Positions 57,866 through 64,000 of a stretch of DNA of 64,000 nt are shown here, one piece after another (positions within the stretch are counted from its first letter, which is position 1; each line of letters starts with the position of its first letter). The stretch is from Gluconacetobacter liquefaciens. GTDB lineage: Bacteria; Pseudomonadota; Alphaproteobacteria; Acetobacterales; Acetobacteraceae. Both the position numbers and the translations under genes were made by a program. The notes under the pieces were generated by a model. It saw only the letters and a list, made by a program, of their open reading frames with translations. It was not told the origin of the DNA and searched no databases. The stretch lies in contig NZ_QQAW01000002.1 in NCBI RefSeq assembly GCF_003350405.1, positions 434,001 to 498,000 on the forward strand, given 5' to 3'.

Positions 57866-58333
57866 TTGGCGCTGCTGCGTGCGATCTTGACGCGGGGATT
57901 CCGGCCCGCCATCCGCCTGCCGGCCGTGGGGTCGATGGCAGTGTTTCACGTGGATACCGGTGGGTGTGAGGGATGCGCGATGGAGGTCGCGGCGCTGGAT
58001 GGCGCGGCCTATGCGTTGCCCAGGGCGGGTGTGCGGTTCGTGACGACGCCGCGCCTGGCGGATGTGCTGCTGGTGACCGGGCCGCTGACCCGCGCCATGG
58101 CCCCGGTGCTGGAGGCGGCATGGCATGGCATGCCCGACCGGAAGGCCCTGGTCGCTGTGGGGGCCTGCGCGATCGACGGTGGTCCGTTCGGGGAGAATTA
58201 TGCCGTTCTGGGCGGGCTGGAGGGGCGGGCGCCGCTGGATGCGTCGATCCCCGGCTGTCCGCCTTCGCCTGCGGCCATCGTTGCCGGGCTGGCAGGGCTG
58301 CTGGGGGCGTCGGGACCGTCTTCCTCGGCCTGA
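57866..58333 (+). CDS. Hydrogenase-4 component I-like (NuoB-like) small subunit
   Basis: A 155-residue small subunit that holds the proximal (N2-type) [4Fe-4S] cluster. All four ligands are visible: Cys34 and Cys37 (GGCEGC), Cys101 (GACAIDGG) and Cys131 (PGCPPSP). So the electron-transfer centre is kept although the large subunit has lost NiFe. It starts at TTG 57866 behind a GGGGGAC site. Its last 136 bases overlap the convergent pssA reading frame. It ends the cluster; no ferredoxin-like (HyfA/HyfH) or hydrogenase maturation gene is nearby. Confidence 0.82.
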   Translation: MALLRAILTRGFRPAIRLPAVGSMAVFHVDTGGCEGCAMEVAALDGAAYALPRAGVRFVTTPRLADVLLVTGPLTRAMAPVLEAAWHGMPDRKALVAVGACAIDGGPFGENYAVLGGLEGRAPLDASIPGCPPSPAAIVAGLAGLLGASGPSSSA

Positions 58334-59172
58334 AGGGCCAGGGCTTCCTGCTTCAGGCGGTGGAAGCTGCGGCGGCTCAGGGGCAGCAGGGCGATATACA
58401 TGACGCCGGCGGCGGCCAGCGCGCCCCATGGGTCGGCGACCAGCACGGCGGCATAGGCGCCGGTGCCCAGCATCAGCGGCAGCACGTAGGCCGATGGAAC
58501 CTTGAAATTCTTGAACGACCAGACGGGCAGCGTGGAGACCAGCAGGAACGCGGTGCCGCTGAGCGTCAGCGCCGGGAGGATGGGCAGGCGGGTCATGTCA
58601 TAGAGCTGGTTCCAGCCCAGCTTGTGGGCCTCCAGGCCCAGGAACAGCGGAAACAGCGCCAGCCCCGCGCCGGCGGGGGCGGGGACGCCGGTAAAGAAAT
58701 TGCTGGCGTATTTGGGCTTGTCGGTGTCGTCGAGGCTGGCGTTGAAGCGGGCCAGACGCAGCGCCATGCACACGGTGAACATGATGCAGGGCAGGTAGCC
58801 GTAGCGCCCGGCGTCGCGCAGCGCCCACAGATACAGGACGAAGCCCGGCGCCACGCCGAAGCACAGGAAGTCGGACAGGCTGTCGAATTCCGCGCCGAAG
58901 CGGCTGGTGCCGCGCAGCAGGCGGGCGATCCGGCCGTCCAGCCCGTCGATGCAGGCCGCGATCAGCAGGGCCACCGCCGCGTCGCCGAACCGGTCGTCCA
59001 GCGCGAAGCGCATGCCCGTCAGCCCCGCGCACAGGCCCAGCATCGTCATGATGTTGGGAATCAGCCGGTTGAAGGACGGGCCGCGAACGCGGGGCCGTCG
59101 CCTGCGGATCAGCCGGCGCCGCCGCCGGGGTGCGGCGGGGGCGGAGGAAGGGGGGATGTCGGGCAGCGCCAT
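58198..59172 (-). CDS. pssA: CDP-diacylglycerol-serine O-phosphatidyltransferase
   Basis: This 324-residue integral membrane enzyme makes phosphatidylserine. The CDP-alcohol phosphotransferase motif spans residues 76-101 (Asp76-Gly77, Asp79-Gly80-Arg81-x-Ala-Arg, Gly93, Asp97, Asp101). The N-terminus is Arg-rich (RRRRRLIRRRRPRVRG). The C-terminal ~45 residues are Pro/Ser/Ala rich and overlap the end of the opposing small-subunit gene, so they may be dispensable. It follows psd by five bases and forms with it the phosphatidylethanolamine pathway. Confidence 0.93.
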   Translation of the reverse strand: MALPDIPPSSAPAAPRRRRRLIRRRRPRVRGPSFNRLIPNIMTMLGLCAGLTGMRFALDDRFGDAAVALLIAACIDGLDGRIARLLRGTSRFGAEFDSLSDFLCFGVAPGFVLYLWALRDAGRYGYLPCIMFTVCMALRLARFNASLDDTDKPKYASNFFTGVPAPAGAGLALFPLFLGLEAHKLGWNQLYDMTRLPILPALTLSGTAFLLVSTLPVWSFKNFKVPSAYVLPLMLGTGAYAAVLVADPWGALAAAGVMYIALLPLSRRSFHRLKQEALALQAEEDGPDAPSSPASPATMAAGEGGQPGIDASSGARPSSPPRTA

Positions 59173-59177
59173 CGGGA

Positions 59178-59855
59178 TCAGAGACGCGCCATGACCGTTT
59201 CGCCGCCGATCATGGTCTGGCCGGCCGTGACCAGCGGTTCCACGCCCGGCGGCAGGTACAGGTCGGTGCGCGAGCCGAAGCGGATGAGGCCGAAGCGCTC
59301 GCCGGCCTCGTAGGTCATGCCTTCCTCGGCGTCGCACAGGATGCGCCGGGCGATCAGTCCCGCGATCTGCACCACCGCCAGGTTGCGCCCGTCTTCCAGC
59401 GTCAGGCGCAGGGCGTTGCGCTCGTTCAGTTCGGACGCCTTGTCGAGGCTGGCGTTGAGGAACTGGCCGGGATGGTAGGCCACGCGCGTGACGGTTCCGG
59501 CGGCGGGCATACGATTGACGTGGACGTCCAGCACCGACAGGAAGGTGGCGATGCGCCAGACCGGTGCGTCGCCCATGTCCAGCGATGCGGGGGGGGCGAT
59601 CTTTTCCACCGACACCACGCGGCCGTCGGCCGGGGCGACCGCCAGGTGCGGGTCGGCCGGGGGCACGCGCTCCGGGTCGCGGAAGAAATAGAGGCAGAAG
59701 CCGAAGAACAGCCCCGCCGCGCGGCTCAGCCAGCGGGCCGGGCGCCAGGGCAGGAGCCGGGCCGCCACCGCGGTGGCGCCCGATGCCAGAAGAAAGGGAC
59801 GGGCTGCCGGATGCGGCCGCGCGAGGACGAGCTTGATGGACTGGATCAGGGACAT
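59178..59855 (-). CDS. psd: Phosphatidylserine decarboxylase proenzyme
   Basis: This 225-residue bacterial Psd converts phosphatidylserine to phosphatidylethanolamine. The self-cleavage site that produces the pyruvoyl group lies at Gly194-Ser195 in LIRFGSRTD. The [12 protein letters not shown] and [11 protein letters not shown] segments are typical. Short helices near the N-terminus anchor it to the membrane. It is upstream of pssA on the same strand. Confidence 0.95.
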   Translation of the reverse strand: MSLIQSIKLVLARPHPAARPFLLASGATAVAARLLPWRPARWLSRAAGLFFGFCLYFFRDPERVPPADPHLAVAPADGRVVSVEKIAPPASLDMGDAPVWRIATFLSVLDVHVNRMPAAGTVTRVAYHPGQFLNASLDKASELNERNALRLTLEDGRNLAVVQIAGLIARRILCDAEEGMTYEAGERFGLIRFGSRTDLYLPPGVEPLVTAGQTMIGGETVMARL

Positions 59856-59929
59856 AGGCCGAGCTTCATGAGGTTTGTGGGGAGGTGGGTCAAGCGTGGC
59901 GGCCAGTGTGGCACGGATCGGAGGACTGG

Positions 59930-60658
59930 TCAGCCGGGTTCGTAGATCCGTCTTGGCGCGCGGATCAGGGCAGGGGCGGTGACGGCCGGAACACCGGACC
60001 AGACATCCTTCACCGCCTCGATGACGAAGACGCCACCCAGTTGCGGGAGGAGCATGTGGCCCGCATTTTCGGCCAGTGCGGCGGCGCGCCGATGTCCGGC
60101 CCCCAGCGGCGGCATGAACAGTGCGCCGTCATGGCGTTCGGCGCACAGGAAGGCCTGCGACAGGCGCCGCGCGATCTGGCGGGTGGAAAAGGGCTCGCCC
60201 TGGCCGAAGGGCGTGTCGTCGGAATGCGCCCACCAGCCGGCGCGGTTGGGTACCACCAGCAGCAGGCGGCCATGATCCTTCATGACTTTCCAGACGGAGC
60301 GGATCAGTGCGTCGGGCCGCTGGGTGACTTCCAGCGCGTGGACCATCAGCACCCGGTCGAAGGACAGGTCGGGGAAGGGCAGGCGGTCTGCGGTGACCAC
60401 GCAGTCGCGTATGCCCTCGGGCGTGAAGGCGGGGGCTTCGCGCGTGACGGGGGTGTTCAGGCGTGCCGATATGCAGGGCGGGCCGTCCGGCCTGGTCCAG
60501 AGCGGCAGGAAGGGTTGGGTGTAGCCCAGCCCCAATATCCGGTCGCTGCCCGTGCGGGGCCAGAAAGCCTGCATGCGGTGCCGCAGCAGGCGGGCGGTGT
60601 TCTCACCCGCTCCGCTCGCATAGAATCTGGCCGCGGTGCAGATATCGTCTTGCATCAC
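59930..60658 (-). CDS. Class I SAM-dependent methyltransferase
   Basis: A 242-residue methyltransferase-fold protein. The SAM region has [10 protein letters not shown] at motif [21 protein letters not shown] at the post-I/motif-IV site, and [15 protein letters not shown] near motif V. Motif I is unusual ([10 protein letters not shown] instead of a D-x-G-x-G signature). A copy of this gene beside gloB is seen in many alphaproteobacteria. The substrate is unknown. Confidence 0.88.
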   Translation of the reverse strand: MMQDDICTAARFYASGAGENTARLLRHRMQAFWPRTGSDRILGLGYTQPFLPLWTRPDGPPCISARLNTPVTREAPAFTPEGIRDCVVTADRLPFPDLSFDRVLMVHALEVTQRPDALIRSVWKVMKDHGRLLLVVPNRAGWWAHSDDTPFGQGEPFSTRQIARRLSQAFLCAERHDGALFMPPLGAGHRRAAALAENAGHMLLPQLGGVFVIEAVKDVWSGVPAVTAPALIRAPRRIYEPG

Positions 60659-60727
60659 GCCTGATTAGCACAAACTGTTGGAAAAAGCCGGGATGCCCCG
60701 GAGCTGCATACGAGACGGAGACAGATC

Positions 60728-61456
60728 ATGGTGCTTGCCATTCGCCCGGTCCCGATCCTGACCGACAATTATGCCTGGTTGCTGCGTGACGAGGAAAGCG
60801 GCGCCACGGCGCTGGTCGACCCTGCCGAGGAGGCGCCGCTGGTTGCCGCCGTGGAAGCGGCCGGCGGTCGGCTGGACCAGATTTTCCTGACGCATCATCA
60901 TGCCGATCATGTGGCGGCGACGGATGCCCTGCGCAAGCGCTACGGGGCGATTGTGACCGGTGCCGCGGCCGATGCCTACCGCCTGCCGATGCTGGACCAG
61001 GCGGTGGATGACGGTGACGGCGTGACGCTGGGCGGGGCCATCGGCACCGTGATGGAGACGCCGGGCCATACGCGTGGGCATATCGCGTATTATTTTCCGC
61101 TGACTCCGGCGCTGTTCTGCGGCGATACGCTGTTCAGCCTGGGCTGCGGGCGGCTGTTCGAGGGCACGTCGGAGGAGATGTTCCATTCGCTGCGCCGGAT
61201 CGCCGCCCTGCCGGATGCGACGCTGGTCTGCTGCGGGCATGAATATACCCAATCCAACGCGCGCTTCGCGCTGGCGGTCGATCCGGACAATGCCGCTTTG
61301 CGCGAGCGGGCGGCCGAGATCGACAATCTGAGGGCCGAGGGGCGGCCGACGGTGCCGGTTCGGCTGGGGGTGGAGAAACGCACCAATCCGTTCCTGCGCG
61401 CGCCTGACGTGGCGGCGTTCGCGCGGCTGCGGCGGGAGAAGGATGGTTTTTCCTGA
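60728..61456 (+). CDS. gloB: Hydroxyacylglutathione hydrolase (glyoxalase II)
   Basis: This 242-residue metallo-beta-lactamase-fold enzyme hydrolyses S-lactoylglutathione in methylglyoxal detoxification. The THHHADH motif is at residues 55-61, GHTRGHI follows, CGDTLFSLGCGR carries the bridging Asp, and CCGHEYTQSN the last His. Length is slightly under the usual 250. It is divergent from the methyltransferase gene. Confidence 0.94.
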   Translation: MVLAIRPVPILTDNYAWLLRDEESGATALVDPAEEAPLVAAVEAAGGRLDQIFLTHHHADHVAATDALRKRYGAIVTGAAADAYRLPMLDQAVDDGDGVTLGGAIGTVMETPGHTRGHIAYYFPLTPALFCGDTLFSLGCGRLFEGTSEEMFHSLRRIAALPDATLVCCGHEYTQSNARFALAVDPDNAALRERAAEIDNLRAEGRPTVPVRLGVEKRTNPFLRAPDVAAFARLRREKDGFS

Positions 61457-61580
61457 CCGTGGTGTTCCGGTTTTTCGGGGCGGGGGGCGTCTGGTTCATG
61501 GCCCGGACGGGATCTTCATACCGACATGAAGGCTGCCGCGTGTGTTCGTGCAGGCGTTGCGCCTTCGTTCAATCCATCAT

Positions 61581-62525
61581 TTAATCGATGTGGGTGAGTA
61601 CCACGCTTGACTTGAAGGCGGCGGTTGCGTCCGCCAGCCAGGAATTGAATCGGTTCAGCGTGCGACTCTGCCAGTTCGCGACGGGTGCCACGATGAAATA
61701 GCTGCCGATCGTGACCGAGCGCCAGGGGGCGTCCGGAAGATGCACCTGCGCCAGACTGCCCGAAGCCAGGTCCGCACCGGTCAGGAAGATATTTGTCATC
61801 GCCAGGCCCTGGGCGTCCTTGGCGGCGGCGAGCGTCAGCGTGGCATGCCAGAGCCGCGCGCAGGGATTGATGGCCGACACGCTGACGGATTGCGCCTGAA
61901 ACCATGTGACCCATTCGTGGTCGTCATTTTCCTCGATCAGGGGTTCGGCGAGCAGGTCTCCCGGTGCGCGGATGCGGTGGTTGATTTCACGGGCTAGCGC
62001 CGCATGGGTCACGGGAAAGACCTGCGGGCGGGCGATCTCGACGGCGCGCAGGTGGGGAGGCAGGGCGAGGCGCTCGGACGGGCGCAGATAACGGATGTCG
62101 GCATGGACGTCGTCGCGGTCGAAATCGGAGGGGACATTGTCCGGACGGATCACCAGGTCCACGCCGCGGCAGATCTTGCGGAAGGCGTCCAACTGATACA
62201 CGAGCCAGTTGCAGGCGAACCCAGTGGCGCAACTGATGGTCAGGACGCCGGCGGCCGGTGCCCGCAACTGGGTCGATGCCCGAGTGAGCGTGCCGATCGC
62301 CGCCGCAATCTCGCGATGATAATATTGTCCCCGTGACGTCAGCGTGCCGGATCGACGATTGATGAGCGTCGTGCCGAGCCATTCTTCCAGGCCGCGCAGA
62401 TGGCGGCTGATGATGGTGTGCGTGACGCCCAGGGACTGGGCGGCTTTTCGGATACCGCCGGTGCGTCCGTAGGCTTCGAAGGCCCTGAGCATGACAAACG
62501 GCGGCAGCGATGGCCGATCATCCAT
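61581..62525 (-). CDS. LysR-family transcriptional regulator (GcvA-like)
   Basis: A 314-residue regulator with an N-terminal winged helix-turn-helix (residues 10-65: LPPFVMLRAFEAYGRTGGIR then KAAQSLGVTHTIISRHLRGL) and a C-terminal substrate-binding domain. The LRAFEAYGRTG opening places it in the GcvA/AmpR-like group. It is divergent from a TonB-dependent receptor gene, with a strong palindrome in between, so it probably controls that gene or itself. Confidence 0.92.
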   Translation of the reverse strand: MDDRPSLPPFVMLRAFEAYGRTGGIRKAAQSLGVTHTIISRHLRGLEEWLGTTLINRRSGTLTSRGQYYHREIAAAIGTLTRASTQLRAPAAGVLTISCATGFACNWLVYQLDAFRKICRGVDLVIRPDNVPSDFDRDDVHADIRYLRPSERLALPPHLRAVEIARPQVFPVTHAALAREINHRIRAPGDLLAEPLIEENDDHEWVTWFQAQSVSVSAINPCARLWHATLTLAAAKDAQGLAMTNIFLTGADLASGSLAQVHLPDAPWRSVTIGSYFIVAPVANWQSRTLNRFNSWLADATAAFKSSVVLTHID

Positions 62526-62550
62526 GGGTGTTCTCCGAGACGGGGGACCT

Positions 62551-62574
62551 ATTTATTTTCAATTCGAAATAAAT
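62551..62574. promoter_or_regulatory. AT-rich palindrome between lysR and TonB receptor genes
   Basis: ATTTATTT and AAATAAAT form perfect 8-bp arms around eight bases with an AATT core, 26 bases upstream of the lysR start and 247 bases upstream of the receptor ATG. LysR-type regulators bind T-N11-A palindromes near their own promoters, which this could be. The palindrome is seen; the binding is inferred. The remaining ~245 bases up to the receptor show no gene. Confidence 0.45.
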
Positions 62575-62820
62575 GATAACGGCCACGCGTATCTGTGTAA
62601 AGTCCTGTCATATGGAAGAGTTTCCGTCGTTATCCCGGCCGGTGTGGTGACGTCAGGTTGCCTGTGGGAGACGATAAAGGCCTTTCAACGGCATGGTGAG
62701 ACTGATATCAACTCGTAATGAAATGGATGGTATTGATCGTTTCGAGTAAGAAATCTACTTTTGCTGTAGGCCATAATCGTTACTAATCAGGATCGTAATC
62801 CGCCAGACCGGGAGGGTTTC

Positions 62821-64000
62821 ATGGCATCGTGGTCAGTTTGGTCTGGACGTTGCGGCGTAGGTTTTTACGCGACAGCTTGCCTGATGGTACCATCACTTGG
62901 TCATGCGGAACAGGAACCCGCCAATTCGCGTAAGGTGTTGCATGCGGAGGCGCATTCTCCCCGACCGGTTCCTGTTCGGACAGTGCCTGCGCATAGCGAA
63001 TCCATGACCGTAAGTGCGGCGCGCCGGGCTTTCCATTTCGCCGCCGCGCAGCATGAAGCGGATTCCAGCACGCGCCTGACGCCCGAATTGCTGGTCAAGC
63101 GCGGGGTGGTGAATTTGCGCGATCTGGAAAAAGTCGCCCCGAATCTGAGTATTCAGAGCGTTAACGGCACCGGAACGATGAATTTCTATCTGCGTGGAAT
63201 GGGCATGCGCGATTTTACGCAGAACAACGTGCCCTCGGTCATGCCGTATCTGGACGATGTCGCGTTTCCGATCGCGACGTTCATGTCGGGCATGATGTTC
63301 GATCTTGCTGGGGTGGAGGTGACGCCCGGACCGGTTGGCTTCACCCATGGCCTGGCCGATACCGGTGGTGAGGTCAACCTGCATACCGCGGACCCGACCC
63401 GCACCTGGCATGGCGGTGCGTCGGAGGATATTGCGAGCTACGCGCGCAGCCGAACGAACTTTTTCGTCTCGGGTCCGCTTGCGCATAATCTGTTCTTTCG
63501 ACTGGCTGGGCAGATGAATGAAGGCGGCGCGTGGCAGTACAGCCCGTCGCACGGGCGCTATCAGGGGGCCGCGAACGAGGGCGCCCTGCGGGCGAAGCTG
63601 CAATGGCTGCCCGACGAAAAGACCGATATCATGGTCACTGGTCATTGGATGGATGACGAATCCGAGACCACCCTTGTCCGGCCCGTCGCGAATTTCCAGC
63701 CGAACGAACCCTATCCCATCCTACCATACAAGCAGGCGAACTGGAGCATGGCGCCGGACTTTGCCAAGCTGATCGGGCGTCCGGCCAACCTGGTTCCGAG
63801 CGAGCATAACATGATGTGGGGTGCGACGCTGCGCATGTCCCGCGATCTGGGGTTTGCGCGCCTGACCAGCATCAGCTCCTACAACTCCGGCCGCATAGCG
63901 GAATATACCGACCAGGACGGCACGACCTGGCACGCGGGGGATTCATACCGCAATATCAACGGCGACCTGTTTAGCCAGGAAGTGCAACTGAAATCGCGCG
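62821..64000 (+). CDS. TonB-dependent outer-membrane receptor (5' part, runs off window)
   Basis: The frame is open to the window end, giving 393 codons. A signal peptide (about 1-29, ending LGHAEQEP) is followed by a polar stretch and the plug domain. It starts with NLRDLEKVAPNLSIQSVNGT and goes through NFYLRGMGMRDFTQNN, SVMPYLDDV and FDLAGVEVTPGP; in the usual LRGP-Q-G-T-L-Y-G-R-N segment the reading is TPGP-V-G-F-T-H-G-L-A. The first barrel strands follow. GGGAGG lies before the ATG. It likely takes up an iron chelate or other complex; the ligand is unknown. The C-terminal barrel lies beyond the window. Confidence 0.85.
   Translation, partial: MASWSVWSGRCGVGFYATACLMVPSLGHAEQEPANSRKVLHAEAHSPRPVPVRTVPAHSESMTVSAARRAFHFAAAQHEADSSTRLTPELLVKRGVVNLRDLEKVAPNLSIQSVNGTGTMNFYLRGMGMRDFTQNNVPSVMPYLDDVAFPIATFMSGMMFDLAGVEVTPGPVGFTHGLADTGGEVNLHTADPTRTWHGGASEDIASYARSRTNFFVSGPLAHNLFFRLAGQMNEGGAWQYSPSHGRYQGAANEGALRAKLQWLPDEKTDIMVTGHWMDDESETTLVRPVANFQPNEPYPILPYKQANWSMAPDFAKLIGRPANLVPSEHNMMWGATLRMSRDLGFARLTSISSYNSGRIAEYTDQDGTTWHAGDSYRNINGDLFSQEVQLKSR

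Noticed and set aside
62491-62718. 75-codon plus-strand frame across the lysR start
   Set aside because: It overlaps the lysR coding start and the palindrome, and has no ribosome site or similarity.

Overview
This window looks like a contiguous piece of the chromosome of a high-GC alphaproteobacterium, most likely an acetic acid bacterium (Acetobacteraceae, Gluconacetobacter/Komagataeibacter type). The reasons are the codon use, the style of the housekeeping proteins and the gene order (rppH-ctpA-envC-gpmI, carA-carB-greA-ilvA, yqeY-dnaG-rpoD, rpsF-rpsR-rplI, lptF-lptG-lptD-surA-rsmA, psd-pssA). That assignment is an inference; no rRNA or tRNA gene is visible to confirm it.

Layout. 0-3.2 kb: an EmrA/EmrB-type drug efflux pair with a coupled NUDIX gene and a TetR-type operator-like palindrome upstream. 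3.2-13.5 kb: an accessory island with lower GC in places and several broken genes. It holds a MarR-GNAT fusion regulator, a decayed DNA-methylase fragment, a frameshifted metallophosphoesterase, one giant intact gene (1775 codons) for a STAND-type ATPase with an apparent nuclease domain (a candidate anti-phage sensor/effector), a VOC/glyoxalase gene and a shattered MFS transporter whose remnant runs into rppH. 13.5-23 kb: rppH, the S41 protease ctpA, an EnvC-like factor, gpmI, msrB, upp, dodecin, and an overlapping trio (2OG-Fe(II) oxygenase, alpha/beta hydrolase, BMP-type binding protein). 23-34.7 kb: ilvA, greA, carB, carA (with an unusual N-terminal helix-turn-helix domain), yqeY, dnaG, rpoD and a GNAT gene. 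34.9-44.6 kb: ribosomal proteins S6, S18 and L9, a cyclopropane fatty acid synthase, and the LPS-export/outer-membrane set lptF-lptG-lptD-surA-rsmA. 44.8-51.9 kb: an FAD-linked oxidase, a small tail-anchored coiled-coil protein, the tRNA t6A synthase tsaC, cysQ, pepA, holC and an aldo/keto reductase. 51.9-58.3 kb: a six-gene, tightly overlapping cluster related to hydrogenase-4/complex I (hyfB, C, E, F, G, I-like). Its large subunit lacks the [NiFe] cysteines and its membrane subunits lack the usual charged proton-channel residues. 58.2-64 kb: pssA and psd, a methyltransferase, gloB, a LysR regulator and the start of a TonB-dependent receptor that runs off the window.

The two most interesting items are the solitary nuclease-STAND gene in the decayed island (an Avs-like defence candidate with no partner genes) and the degenerate hydrogenase-4-like complex (Ehr-like). 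A third is the HTH domain fused to CarA, with a pair of similar palindromes directly upstream that could be its own operator sites.
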